Shown here: in pieces, positions 8,749 through 17,151 of the stretch
How positions within the stretch are numbered: the stretch's first letter is position 1
How the letters are laid out: every line of letters begins with the position of its first letter
NCBI RefSeq assembly: GCF_001280845.1
Contig: NZ_LGHP01000002.1
Location: forward strand, 603,477-667,476
Source of the DNA: Bacillus sp. FJAT-28004
Lineage (GTDB): Bacteria; Bacillota; Bacilli; Paenibacillales; Paenibacillaceae
Direction: 5' to 3'
DNA length: 64,000 bases
The notes under the pieces: model-generated
Databases searched by the model: none
Seen by the model: only the letters and a program-made list of their open reading frames with translations
Told to the model about the DNA's origin: nothing
Made by a program: the position numbers and the translations under genes

Positions 8749-9750
8749 ATGCTGCGTAATAGAGAGATCAAAATTCAATGCATTGTGATGTGCTTAATCA
8801 GTATAGCGGCAATAGCTGCCGCTGCTTTTATTTCACTTGCTGCTGCGGTACTCATTTTCATTACTTCTGTACTCCTAATTGGATGCAGCTTATTACATAC
8901 GAGCTGGAGATATCGTGAGATCGAAAGGCTTTCAGGATACTTACGGCAAATTAGCGGAGGAGATTATGCGCTGGATGTTCGTGATAATCAAGAAGGTGAG
9001 CTTAGTATTTTAAAAAACGATATTTATAAGGTTACTCTCAGATTGTCCGAACATAGCTCTATCCTTCAACAAGATAAACTCAAGCTTACCGATGCTATTT
9101 CGGATATTTCCCATCAGCTCAAAACCCCGCTTACCTCCATGATGATGATGGCAGATTTATTAAGCGACGCTGATCTGCCTGTAGTTAAAAGATCAGAATT
9201 CACACGGAATATTCGGATTCAGCTTGAACGGATTGAATGGCTTGTATCTTCTTTATTAAAGCTTTCAAAAATTGATGCAGGTACAGTACCCTTCAAAAAA
9301 GATCAGATAGCGGTAGGAAAGCTTATCCATAAAGCATTAGAGTCTGTTCAAATCCCGATAGAAGTTAAGCAGCTAACGGTGTCGATAACGGGTGAAGAAA
9401 CTGTTTCTTTTGTAGGTGATTTAAATTGGACAGCTGAAGCCTTGATCAATATTTTTAAAAATGGTGTAGAGCACACGCAGGAAGGCGGAATGATCACCAT
9501 TTCTTTTTTAGAAAATGCGCTGTATACGGAAATAATCATTGCTGATAATGGTAAAGGAGTTCCGAAAGCAGATCTTCCTTATATATTCAAGCGTTTCTAT
9601 AAAGGGAAAAATGCCAGTGAAGGCAGTATCGGAATTGGTCTTGCGATGGCTCACAGTATTATAACTAGCCAAAACGGACATATAGAGGTTCAAAGCATTC
9701 CAGCGAGCGGAACACAGTTCCGAATTAAGTTCTATAAACAAATCGTATAA
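8749..9750 (+). CDS. Intramembrane-sensing histidine kinase
   Basis: Two adjacent TM helices (about residues 10-48 together) are joined by a very short loop, so there is no extracellular sensor. This is characteristic of BceS-like kinases that read the state of a partner ABC transporter. Then follow the phospho-His motif DISHQLKTPLTSM, N box EALINIFKNGVEH, and G boxes IADNGKGVP and SIGIGLAM. ATG 8749 is preferred over the in-frame TTG 8737, which overlaps the regulator. 333 aa, the usual size of the group. Confidence 0.9.
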   Translation: MLRNREIKIQCIVMCLISIAAIAAAAFISLAAAVLIFITSVLLIGCSLLHTSWRYREIERLSGYLRQISGGDYALDVRDNQEGELSILKNDIYKVTLRLSEHSSILQQDKLKLTDAISDISHQLKTPLTSMMMMADLLSDADLPVVKRSEFTRNIRIQLERIEWLVSSLLKLSKIDAGTVPFKKDQIAVGKLIHKALESVQIPIEVKQLTVSITGEETVSFVGDLNWTAEALINIFKNGVEHTQEGGMITISFLENALYTEIIIADNGKGVPKADLPYIFKRFYKGKNASEGSIGIGLAMAHSIITSQNGHIEVQSIPASGTQFRIKFYKQIV

Positions 9751-9755
9751 GGTTA

Positions 9756-9810
9756 AGTGACTAAACTGTCATTTATGAGTCACTTGATAGTCATTTTAGA
9801 CAGATATACT
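9756..9810 (+). promoter_or_regulatory. Candidate regulator-controlled promoter of the ABC transporter genes
   Basis: Two related dyads lie here: TGAC-TAAACT-GTCA (9758-9771) and AGTC-ATTTTA-GACA (9789-9802); read on opposite strands they match at 10 of 14 positions. A longer AGTGACT/AGTCACT dyad (9756-9762, 9778-9784) spans the first. A -35-like TTGATA (9784-9789) and -10-like TATACT (9805-9810) have a short 15-base spacer. In Bce-type modules the regulator acts between the kinase and transporter genes, which is this position. Confidence 0.5.
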
Positions 9811-9842
9811 AAAACCAACAGCTAATTAATGGAGGTTTTAAA

Positions 9843-10526
9843 GTGGAAATATTAAAAATAGATCATCTGTCTAAAATATACGGCAAAGGCGAAACGGCAG
9901 TAAAGGCGCTTGATGATGTTTCATTTTCAGTGAAAAAAGGTGAGTTTGTCGCCATTATTGGTCCGTCAGGCTCGGGGAAATCAACGCTCCTTCATATGTT
10001 AGGCGGGGTGGACAGACCAACAAGCGGTAAGGTGCTCATTGAAAATACGGATATTTATAAATTGAATGAAACACAGCTGGCGATCTTTAGACGTAGACAA
10101 ATCGGTCTTATCTATCAATTTTATAACCTTATTCCGGTTCTAACCGTCGAAGAAAATATTACGCTGCCGATGCTGCTTGATGAACATAAGGTAGATAAAA
10201 AACAATTTGATGATATCGTGAAGACGTTAAATCTACAAAGCCGCTTAGGCCATCTGCCCAATCAGCTTTCCGGCGGCCAACAGCAAAGGGTATCAATTGG
10301 TAGAGCGCTTATTAGCAATCCAGCTATTATGCTGGCGGATGAGCCAACGGGTAATTTAGACAGTAAAAATAGCGGTGAAATAATCGATTTACTAAAAATG
10401 TTCAATAAAACCTTCAATCAGACGCTAATCGTCATTACACATGACGAGCGAATTGCTCTGCAAGCAGATCGAGTCATTGTGATTGAAGATGGGAGGATCG
10501 CCAAGGATGAGGTGGTTCGTCCATGA
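9843..10526 (+). CDS. ABC transporter ATP-binding protein (MacB/BceA type)
   Basis: 227 aa. Walker A GPSGSGKST at about 40-48, Q-loop YQFYNL, signature LSGGQQQRV, Walker B IMLADEPTG with the adjacent NLDS D-loop, and switch His in VITHDER. GTG 9843 has GGAGG eight bases before it. It overlaps the permease start by ATGA (10523-10526). It energises the permease that follows, in a peptide-sensing or export role inferred from the module layout. Confidence 0.93.
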   Translation: MEILKIDHLSKIYGKGETAVKALDDVSFSVKKGEFVAIIGPSGSGKSTLLHMLGGVDRPTSGKVLIENTDIYKLNETQLAIFRRRQIGLIYQFYNLIPVLTVEENITLPMLLDEHKVDKKQFDDIVKTLNLQSRLGHLPNQLSGGQQQRVSIGRALISNPAIMLADEPTGNLDSKNSGEIIDLLKMFNKTFNQTLIVITHDERIALQADRVIVIEDGRIAKDEVVRP

Positions 10527-13132
10527 ACATTGTAAATAAACTAACGATCAGACATTTGAAGCAAAATAAGAGACGTACGCTCGTTACCATGATTGGTGTC
10601 ATCATTTCAGTCGCAATGGTAGCAGCTGTAGCAACGCTTGGCGTATCTTTTTTGGACTTAATGAAAAAACAGTCGATTGCCGACGATGGAGAATGGCATG
10701 TTCTTTATAAAGCAGTAAATAAAGATCAGCTTAAAGCGATCCAAAAAGATGAAGAAACAAAAAGTGTTGTTATCACAAGAGATCGTGGTTACGCTCCATT
10801 AGCAGGGGCACAAAATGCAAACAAGCCTTATCTATTCATCAAGGAGTATAATGATCAAGGTTTTAAGCAGTTTCCGATTGAACTCCGTGAGGGACGTTTT
10901 CCGCAAGCCAAGGATGAGGTCGTTTTGTCAGAGGAAATTGCCTCAAATGCTAAAGTAGAATATAAGATAGGTGATCGATTAACACTTGAAGTCGGTCAAC
11001 GGATTTACAAAAATAGTTTGGGTGAAGAGCAACTACTTGATCAGAATATTGGATTACGTAAGGACAATGAATCAACAGATGAAACATTAGAAAATAAAAT
11101 AACTGCAAGTTATACGGTTGTAGGATTCATAAAGCGTCCCACATGGGAGTCTACATGGGCACCTGGCTATACGGTCTTAACCTATGTGGATGAAAGCCTG
11201 ATTGGAGCAAACGAAACCGTAAATGCATCTGTAACACTAAAAAATGTGAAAAAGTCCTTGTACACCCATGCGGAAAGTTTGGCGAAGGAAAATAATATAG
11301 ATATAGAGTCCATTAGTTATAATAATAACTTACTACGTTACTACGGTGTAACGAACAATGATGGAGTGCAAGCAACACTTTTTTCATTATGCGCCATTAT
11401 TATGGGAGTTATTATCGTTGGATCAGTCTCATTAATTTATAATGCTTTTGCTATCTCGGTCTCAGAGCGGTCTCGCCATTTAGGCATGCTATCGAGTGTC
11501 GGGGCTACGAAAAGACAGAAGAGAAACTCTGTTTTTTTTGAGGGAGCTATTATTGGTGCGATTAGTATCCCAATTGGAATCGTTTGTGGTCTTATCGGAA
11601 TTGGTATAACGTTCTCGTTCATTAACTCCACAATCAAAGGAGCGATGGGAGTAACTGAAAAGCTATCCTTAGTCGTTACCCCATATTCCATTCTGATTGC
11701 CTGTGCGGTTTCCATTGTGACGATTCTCATATCCACTTATATCCCGGCAATGCGTGCATCTAAGATCTCTGCTATTGATGCCATTAGGCAGTCCATAGAT
11801 ATTAAGCTTACGGGTAAGACAGTGAAGACATCAAAGTTCATTCGTAAGCTATTCGGCATCGAAGCTGAAATTGGCTTGAAAAATTTAAAAAGAAACAAAC
11901 GAAGGTACCAAGCTACTATATTTTCACTCGTCATTAGCATCGTTCTCTTCTTAGCCGTTTCTTATTTTACTGATAATTTAAAGAAATCGCTTGAGCTGTC
12001 ACAGAGTGGTGTGAATTATGATATTCAAGTATCAACAGGGAGTGGGGAAATAAGTGATCGAGTATTAAACGCGATAACTTCTCTGGATGATATAACGGAA
12101 TATAGTGTCTTGCAACAAATATCAATGAACGCATGGATTCCTGAGACAGAAATTGCTAAAGAGTTGCAAGAACAGGTAAAAGTAGATCCCGCTCTCTTAA
12201 AGAACGGGAAATATCAGTACTATATTTCTTTCCATGCATTAGATCACAAAAACCTTCAAGCTTATGCCGAGCAGGTAGGTGCAGATTATAATCAGCTTAT
12301 TGATCCTGATCCGAAAAATTTGTCAGCCATTGTAATTGATACAATTCCTTATGAAGATGAGATGGCCGGGAAGTTTGTTGAAACCAAGGTGGTTCATAAA
12401 AAGCTTGGTGATCGCTTAGATTTGTTCGTTCAAGAAGGGGAAGCAGGATTAGAGAAGAGTCTTAAAAAAGTGAAAATCGCTCAATTAACTGACCAGTTTC
12501 CAATGGGGGTTAGTTCAGGGGGATTAGGAGATATAAGTATCATTGGATCTGAGCAAGTCATGGATCAACTGATGGCGGATATGAATAATGCTCATAGCTA
12601 TTCAACACTTTACCTAAAAAGTACAGATCCAATGGCTACGCAGCAGGAAATAGAAGAGATGAAAGAGAACCATATGAATGTTTACAATGTGTTTCAAGGT
12701 AGACAGCGGGAAGAACAAATGATTTTATTAATGTCTGTGTTCACTTATGGTTTTATCCTGCTCATTACGGCGATATCAGTTGCGAATATATTTAATACGA
12801 TCTCGACGAGTATATCACTGCGAAAACGGGAATTTGCCATGCTGAAATCTGTAGGAATGACACCAAAAGGTTTTAATAAAATGATGAATTACGAAAGTAT
12901 TTTTTATGGTATAAAGTCATTGCTCTACGGACTCCCCATCAGTGTTGTCGTGATGTACTTCATTCACAAGTCATTGATGAACAGCTTTAGATATCCGTTT
13001 GTACTTCCATGGATAAGTATTATTTATGTCATTGTTGCTGTCTTTGTTATTGTGACTTCAGCTATGTTATACTCCAGCTCCAAAGTGAAAAAAGAAAATA
13101 TTATAGATGCTTTAAAACAGGAGAGCATCTAG
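10523..13132 (+). CDS. FtsX-like ABC transporter permease, large
   Basis: 869 aa with an N-terminal TM (about 18-42) followed by a roughly 240-residue extracellular region, then three TMs of an FtsX core (about 285-410). A second N-terminal-like TM (about 465-485) precedes another large extracellular region and a final FtsX triplet (about 730-860). So it is a duplicated MacB-like architecture, larger than the roughly 650 aa of BceB. Coupled by overlap to its ATPase. Antimicrobial-peptide sensing or detoxification is the likely role; lipoprotein or lipid handling is an alternative. Confidence 0.88.
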   Translation: MNIVNKLTIRHLKQNKRRTLVTMIGVIISVAMVAAVATLGVSFLDLMKKQSIADDGEWHVLYKAVNKDQLKAIQKDEETKSVVITRDRGYAPLAGAQNANKPYLFIKEYNDQGFKQFPIELREGRFPQAKDEVVLSEEIASNAKVEYKIGDRLTLEVGQRIYKNSLGEEQLLDQNIGLRKDNESTDETLENKITASYTVVGFIKRPTWESTWAPGYTVLTYVDESLIGANETVNASVTLKNVKKSLYTHAESLAKENNIDIESISYNNNLLRYYGVTNNDGVQATLFSLCAIIMGVIIVGSVSLIYNAFAISVSERSRHLGMLSSVGATKRQKRNSVFFEGAIIGAISIPIGIVCGLIGIGITFSFINSTIKGAMGVTEKLSLVVTPYSILIACAVSIVTILISTYIPAMRASKISAIDAIRQSIDIKLTGKTVKTSKFIRKLFGIEAEIGLKNLKRNKRRYQATIFSLVISIVLFLAVSYFTDNLKKSLELSQSGVNYDIQVSTGSGEISDRVLNAITSLDDITEYSVLQQISMNAWIPETEIAKELQEQVKVDPALLKNGKYQYYISFHALDHKNLQAYAEQVGADYNQLIDPDPKNLSAIVIDTIPYEDEMAGKFVETKVVHKKLGDRLDLFVQEGEAGLEKSLKKVKIAQLTDQFPMGVSSGGLGDISIIGSEQVMDQLMADMNNAHSYSTLYLKSTDPMATQQEIEEMKENHMNVYNVFQGRQREEQMILLMSVFTYGFILLITAISVANIFNTISTSISLRKREFAMLKSVGMTPKGFNKMMNYESIFYGIKSLLYGLPISVVVMYFIHKSLMNSFRYPFVLPWISIIYVIVAVFVIVTSAMLYSSSKVKKENIIDALKQESI

Positions 13133-13133
13133 C

Positions 13134-13391
13134 GTGGCGGTTAATATGGGAGTGGCTAAGCACCAAGAGGTGAGACGGAAGGCAGACGTATTGAAGCAAT
13201 ACGAAGCTTACGGTTATCAAGTCGCTTATTATTTGCTCGAAGATGAAGCTCTAGCTATGCAAGCCGCTACTACGGCTTTAATTGACCTTTTAAAAGATGA
13301 TGAGTTTTTTGACGAACTTCATGTTCATCAGAAGCAAAAGGTGAAGCGTGTCTTTATGAAGCATTCGTTATTAACGAAAGGCTCGCTTTAA
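13134..13391 (+). CDS. Small protein resembling sigma-70 region 2
   Basis: 85 aa starting at GTG 13134, one base after the permease stop, with AGGAGAG in the end of the permease gene as ribosome site. The central stretch YEAYGYQVAYYLLEDE...AATTALIDLL has the helix pattern of region 2 of ECF sigma factors, but no region 4 follows. It is the last gene of the transporter operon. It could be an adaptor or an RNA-polymerase-binding accessory protein; that is inference from a by-eye resemblance. Confidence 0.6.
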   Translation: MAVNMGVAKHQEVRRKADVLKQYEAYGYQVAYYLLEDEALAMQAATTALIDLLKDDEFFDELHVHQKQKVKRVFMKHSLLTKGSL

Positions 13392-13483
13392 ATAAGTAAG
13401 AAGAAGAGTCTATCCAATGTCAGCATAATGCTGTGGGATATCCTTAAGGAAAAGCGGGATGAGAAGATATTTTATTAGAGGTT

Positions 13484-13517
13484 ACCTCTCTGCAGGGTGC
13501 TGCGGGGAGGTTTTTTT
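13484..13517 (+). terminator. Terminator after the transporter operon
   Basis: Arms 13484-13495 and 13500-13511 (ACCTCTCTGCAG/CTGCGGGGAGGT) pair over 12 positions with two wobbles and a 4-base loop, followed by seven T. Confidence 0.85.
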
Positions 13518-13531
13518 ACTTACTCTTGATA

Positions 13532-13547
13532 TTAAGCTAACGGGCAG
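13532..13547 (+). repeat. Dispersed 16-base repeat TTAAGCTAACGGGCAG, copy 1
   Basis: Identical 16-base words occur at 16409 and 52081, and a 14/16 inverted match at 18449-18464. All are intergenic. It is likely the conserved end of a degraded dispersed element. Confidence 0.7.
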
Positions 13548-13653
13548 AAGAGTGTGGTGGAACGGCTATTTAGTATCGCTCTCTCTTTTGCCAGAGTAAC
13601 ACATTCGCTTCACCTACAATATGATGAGTCTAGAAATCTAAAGAGGTGAGCCA

Positions 13654-14097
13654 ATGGCAGTTGTAAAAGCTAGGAGTCAGGACATTAATATGTTGGCAAG
13701 GTTGCTTCGTGCTGAAGCAGAGACCGAAGGTGAAATGGGTATGCTCCTTGTTGGAAATGTTGGCATTAACCGAATAAGAGGGAATTGCTCCGATTTTAAA
13801 GATATTCGGACAATTCCCCAAATGATCAACCAGGAGCATGCGTTCGAAGCGTTGCAACATAGTTTGTACTATCAAAATGCAAGAGAGAGGGAACGCCGTC
13901 TGGCGCAACGGGCTGTGAATGGGGAGCGGAATTGGCCAGGCAAATTCTCCCTATGGTATTTCCGTCCAGGAACGTTCGAAAATCCCGGACCATGTCCGCC
14001 AACTTGGTATAATCAGCCGTTCGCAGGACGATGGAAGAAGCACTGTTTTTATGAACCGACCGGGCAAGAATGTGAAAATATATATAATACGTTTTAA
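13654..14097 (+). CDS. cwlJ: Spore cortex-lytic cell wall hydrolase CwlJ
   Basis: 147 aa, the length of Bacillus CwlJ (about 142). It is one Hydrolase_2 (SleB-type) domain without signal peptide or peptidoglycan-binding repeat, as in CwlJ. Recognisable blocks: RLLRAEAETEGEMGMLLVGN with the catalytic-region Glu, GNCSDFK, KFSLWYFRPG, WYNQPF and the end CENIYNTF. It depolymerises spore cortex during germination and is made in the mother cell. ATG 13654 follows AGAGGTGAG. No gerQ is next to it. Confidence 0.93.
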   Translation: MAVVKARSQDINMLARLLRAEAETEGEMGMLLVGNVGINRIRGNCSDFKDIRTIPQMINQEHAFEALQHSLYYQNARERERRLAQRAVNGERNWPGKFSLWYFRPGTFENPGPCPPTWYNQPFAGRWKKHCFYEPTGQECENIYNTF

Positions 14098-14185
14098 TTT
14101 TATAAACAAAAAGAGCTCATTAGGATCTCTTAACCTGACTTGTCACAGCCATGTGTCGGTTGATAAGTACTTTATCTCATTAAGT

Positions 14186-14208
14186 GCCGCGTAAATCGCG
14201 GCTTTTTT
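14186..14208 (+). terminator. Terminator after cwlJ
   Basis: GCCGCG-TAAAT-CGCGGC followed by six T: a compact rho-independent terminator 88 bases after the cwlJ stop. Confidence 0.85.
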
Positions 14209-14244
14209 GGGTTTAGTGGAATAAAGTTTTTGTCGGGTTAGAGA

Positions 14245-14319
14245 TTGAACTATCGGGTAACGATAGTTCAATAAACCAGCGGTAGTCTAGGATTCGAACA
14301 AGGCTGCCGCTGGTTTATT
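14245..14319. repeat. Double-hairpin palindromic repeat
   Basis: First hairpin: perfect 11-bp stem TTGAACTATCG/CGATAGTTCAA with loop GGTAA. Second hairpin: 16-base arms 14270-14285 and 14304-14319 (AATAAACCAGCGGTAG/CTGCCGCTGGTTTATT) with one wobble. Degenerate relatives occur at 62303 and 63388, marking a dispersed family. Confidence 0.7.
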
Positions 14320-14425
14320 ACTTAGGTAGTCTAATACATATTTAAGTGGACGTGGCGCTTTTCTAAAGGCACTGATCCTGCGCGGATCAATACAGTTGAG
14401 TCATATACTTTATTCTCACAGGACA

Positions 14426-14683
14426 TTAATAGGGTTGATGCGTACGTCGCTCTATAATCCGCTCTGAGCGTTCATGCTCGACCAAGGCCCCTTTTAAAAA
14501 CGCCCTCAGGCTGTAACCCCCTGCCTGGAACACCTTCCCGTGATAGAACCATACGACGGCCAGCGTTCCGGAAAGTAGAAAAAGACGGCTGAAGCGGATG
14601 AGGCGATTGATGCCTTTCGAGCGTTTCCTAGGGTTTTGAAACCCTGTGCTTCTTCTGTCGTATTTACGACGAACATTCAGCAC
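14426..14683 (-). CDS. Possible small single-pass membrane protein
   Basis: 85 aa: a basic N-terminus (about 30 residues rich in Arg/Lys), one TM (about 34-50, LFLLSGTLAVVWFYHG), then a charged tail. A GAGGTG five bases before the ATG supports translation. I do not recognise a family. It lies in a stretch otherwise without genes, so a chance ORF cannot be excluded. Confidence 0.35.
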   Translation of the reverse strand: MLNVRRKYDRRSTGFQNPRKRSKGINRLIRFSRLFLLSGTLAVVWFYHGKVFQAGGYSLRAFLKGALVEHERSERIIERRTHQPY

Positions 14684-14796
14684 CTCGCAGGTAAAATTAG
14701 ATATTCGCTTGTTATCTTTAATATTCGACGCTGGGGATGTGATTTTCTTTGTTTTTCTCTATTTTTATGTGATGCGTATCACGGATTCGGGGAATG

Positions 14797-14840
14797 TAAA
14801 AAGAAGCGGTCTCCCTAATAAATTGGAAAGATCCGCTTCG
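14797..14840 (-). terminator. Terminator of the alkaline phosphatase gene
   Basis: Read on the minus strand: GAAGCGGATCTTTCC, a loop, then GGGAGACCGCTTC and TTTTT. The 7-bp core stem is perfect. It lies 28 bases past the phosphatase stop. Confidence 0.8.
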
Positions 14841-14867
14841 TAATTTAATTATCGCTTAATGATCAGG

Positions 14868-16241
14868 TTACTTGTCTTTAACCTTGTTACCTTCAATGAT
14901 ATTAAAAATGATTTTTGCATTATCCGTGTTATCGATGAGTCCGGAGAACTTTTCTTTACCAGGACCAAAAGCGTATACTGGCACATCTTCTCCGGTATGG
15001 CCGCCAGTAGTCCAGCCTGTATAGGAACGAGTGTTAAAAATAGCTTCGATTGCATCGTCAGTCTTGGTTTGATCTTTGGTTGCAGCTGCATCTTTAACGG
15101 ACTTGATCTCATCACTCGTCAGTTGCAAGTCAATATATTTTTTCAGCGTTTCTTCAACATTTGCACCGCCAATAATCTCGGCCGCTATGAATTCTGGAGT
15201 GCGTGAAGCGGCTTTAATCGGAGCCACGTCGAAATTGTAGACGCCATTTGCGCCGATCGAGAATCCACCGGTTGAATGGTCAGCAGTCGCAACAACTAAC
15301 GTATTCCCATCTTTCTTGGCAAAATCAATCGCTTCTTTAAATGCCTTTTCGAAATCGGCCATCTCGCTCATGGCTGCAACTACATCATTATCATGTCCTG
15401 CCCAATCGATTTGGCTGCCTTCAACCATCAAGAAAAATCCGTTTTTATTTTTGCTAAGACGTTGAATAGCCGCCTTTGTCATGTCTTGTAGTGATGGGGT
15501 CTTTACATTACGGTCAATAGCCTTATCCATTCCGCCAGGCGCGAATAAACCGAGAATATGGTTATTCGTGTCCTTCAATAAGCTTTCACGATCGGTCACA
15601 TAGCTGTAACCATCTTTTTTGAATTCCTCCGTCAGGTTTCTGTCCTTTCTTACAAAGTTGTTCAAACCACCACCGAGCAGTACATCAATTTTGTGTTTCT
15701 TATTGATTCGATCGTCGAAGTAATCATTCGCGATTGCATCCATATTCTTGCGGCTAATGTCATGCGCTCCGTAAGCGGCCGGTGTTGCATGTGTGATTTC
15801 GGATGTAGCGACCAATCCGGTAGACTTACCTTTTTCTTTCGCTGCTTCGAGAACCGTTTTAACATCAGTTAAGTCATTATCAACGGCGATTGCCGCATTG
15901 TACGTTTTTACACCCGCGGACATGGCAGTTGCGGCTGATGCTGAGTCCGTAATATTTTGATGTTCGTCCTCAGGGTAGGTCATTTGTGATCCTACTTGAT
16001 ATTTATCGAATTCCGTTTTTTCCTTGAGAGGTGTTTTGGGGTCATCTTTCATATAGCGGTATGCCGACGTATACGATTGACCCATGCCGTCACCGATCAG
16101 AAAAATAACATTTTTAATTTTTTTATCATCTTCTTTTTTAGATTCTGCTGAACTCGGTGTAAGACCCGATACCAAAACAGTAATCGCCAGAGATGACACG
16201 ACAGCGAACGGGATTATATTTTTTGCGATATTCCTTAACAT
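14868..16241 (-). CDS. Secreted alkaline phosphatase (PhoA family)
   Basis: 457 aa phosphomonoesterase releasing phosphate from organic phosphate esters outside the cell. A signal peptide spans about residues 1-32. Metal/catalytic motifs: IGDGMG (metal Asp51), TDSASAATA with nucleophile Ser100, GGSQIDW-type region VEGSQIDWAGHDND, ATADHSTGG, and a C-terminal GGHTGEDVP His ligand. Close in size to Bacillus subtilis PhoA/PhoB. ATG 16241 follows AAGGAGGG. A tandem PhoP box lies 72-88 bases upstream and its own terminator follows, so it is a single-gene unit, probably induced by phosphate starvation. Confidence 0.94.
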   Translation of the reverse strand: MLRNIAKNIIPFAVVSSLAITVLVSGLTPSSAESKKEDDKKIKNVIFLIGDGMGQSYTSAYRYMKDDPKTPLKEKTEFDKYQVGSQMTYPEDEHQNITDSASAATAMSAGVKTYNAAIAVDNDLTDVKTVLEAAKEKGKSTGLVATSEITHATPAAYGAHDISRKNMDAIANDYFDDRINKKHKIDVLLGGGLNNFVRKDRNLTEEFKKDGYSYVTDRESLLKDTNNHILGLFAPGGMDKAIDRNVKTPSLQDMTKAAIQRLSKNKNGFFLMVEGSQIDWAGHDNDVVAAMSEMADFEKAFKEAIDFAKKDGNTLVVATADHSTGGFSIGANGVYNFDVAPIKAASRTPEFIAAEIIGGANVEETLKKYIDLQLTSDEIKSVKDAAATKDQTKTDDAIEAIFNTRSYTGWTTGGHTGEDVPVYAFGPGKEKFSGLIDNTDNAKIIFNIIEGNKVKDK

Positions 16242-16312
16242 AAAAACCCTCCTTAGTAGTTAACGCTTTAAGAGGATAATAGAATATCGTTATTACGAGA
16301 ATATCATCAGGA

Positions 16313-16329
16313 TGTAAAACGCATGTAAA
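16313..16329 (-). promoter_or_regulatory. PhoP box upstream of alkaline phosphatase
   Basis: On the minus strand two TTTACA hexamers are separated by five bases (11-base period), matching the Bacillus PhoP direct-repeat consensus TT(A/T/C)ACA. They sit 72-88 bases before the phosphatase start. Confidence 0.75.
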
Positions 16330-16347
16330 TGTTCGAGGAAAAAAATG

Positions 16348-16400
16348 TTTTAGACTGAAAAATAAAGTATTAGACTATGAACATAAAGTATTAGACTGGA
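16348..16400 (+). promoter_or_regulatory. Three tandem TTAGACT boxes at about 20-base spacing
   Basis: TTAGACT occurs at 16350, 16370 and 16391, i.e. on one DNA face every two turns, with ATGAACATAAA between the last two. The same layout (ATTAGA-C-ATGAACA-AAA-ATTAGA-C) occurs upstream of the permease genes at 35604-35638. Probable binding sites for an AraC-type YesN regulator, here upstream of a broken permease gene. Confidence 0.5.
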
Positions 16401-16408
16401 TATGGGCG

Positions 16409-16424
16409 TTAAGCTAACGGGCAG
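16409..16424 (+). repeat. Dispersed 16-base repeat TTAAGCTAACGGGCAG, copy 2
   Basis: Identical to the words at 13532 and 52081. As in the 52081 copy, it is preceded by an AATAAAGT-TTAGACTG stretch, so the conserved unit is larger than 16 bases. Confidence 0.7.
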
Positions 16425-16458
16425 TTATGCGTCTTGCCAATTTGATAAATTAAAACAA

Positions 16459-16566
16459 TTAGTAAAAAAGAAAACACGAATCGATAGGTAATGCTTGTGT
16501 CTCCTTTTCGGGAATTTCAATGGCCTTCAACTTTGCTTCTAGTGGATATCTGACTCTTGTTACCAT
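16459..16566 (-). pseudogene. Remnant of IS3-family transposase OrfA
   Basis: A 35-codon reading frame beginning MVTRVRYPLEAKLKAIE resembles the N-terminus of IS3-family OrfA proteins, and then diverges to a stop; the helix-turn-helix and the rest are missing. Just upstream (16569-16632) is a long stem-loop with 17/18 matching arms, of the sort found at the left end of such elements. The element is dead. Confidence 0.55.
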
Positions 16567-16568
16567 GC

Positions 16569-16632
16569 AAAAACACCTTTTAGTTGTATGAGTATTTTAC
16601 AACTCTCGTTTTTTCAACTTAAAGGTGTTTTT
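16569..16632. repeat. Long stem-loop at the end of the IS remnant
   Basis: Arms 16569-16586 (AAAAACACCTTTTAGTTG) and 16615-16632 match at 17 of 18 positions. An inner AGTTGTA/TACAACT stem lies inside. It probably belonged to the insertion sequence leader. Confidence 0.6.
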
Positions 16633-16766
16633 ATTTTGTCTCACGTTATGGGGTCGAATTTTGGACGATTACTACAGTAAATCGAATTCCGCTCACATTG
16701 TTGGGGGAGACGACCTGAGTCTATACTTAGCTTATCTTACAAACAAGCCATTACAGGAGGCGCAAA

Positions 16767-17069
16767 ATGACAACCGTTCCGCAGCAATCCACCGTAGATC
16801 AACGAAAGTTCTGGCGGTATCTTATCCGTCACCGTGCTTTCTACATTATGCTTCTGCCGGGTATCGTGTTTTTCTTGCTGTTCAAGTATGTTCCGCTCAT
16901 GGGCAGCTTCATCGCCTTCCAGGACTACAATATTTTCAAAGGTTATGGAGGAAGTGAGTGGGTAGGACTCAAGTGGTTTCATCAGTTCATTACGTATCCA
17001 AACTTCGGACCTTTAATGAAGAACATGCTGATAAGGCGATGTAGCTTAAGCTACATCGCCTCTTCTTAA
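16767..17069 (+). pseudogene. Truncated LplB-type ABC permease (5' fragment)
   Basis: About 88 residues match the start of a LplB/YtcP-partner permease: basic N-terminus, first TM FYIMLLPGIVFFLLFKYVPL, then MGSFIAFQDYNIFKG and the FITYPNFGPLMKNML region. Homology stops where the palindrome at 17035 begins, and the frame ends soon after at 17069. ACAGGAGG precedes ATG 16767, so the stub can be translated. It is the relic of a lost sugar importer, consistent with the tandem regulator boxes at 16348. Confidence 0.8.
17035..17060. repeat. Perfect 26-bp palindrome, left copy
   Basis: GGCGATGTAGCTT followed by its exact reverse complement, then CTCTTCTT. A near-identical copy (one mismatch) is at 18514-18543. 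The two bracket the phosphotransferase gene, and the left copy forms the break-point of the permease fragment. Confidence 0.85.
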
Positions 17070-17151
17070 TGAAATTTTGAACACTAATATGGGGCAATGT
17101 TTTAGACTATCGCTGTTTTATTGAGCAAATGTGTCTGACGCTACGAAAAGA

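Noticed and set aside
16625..16957. 110-codon plus-strand ORF overlapping the permease fragment
   Set aside because: Wrong frame relative to the LplB homology at 16767 and starts inside the IS end.
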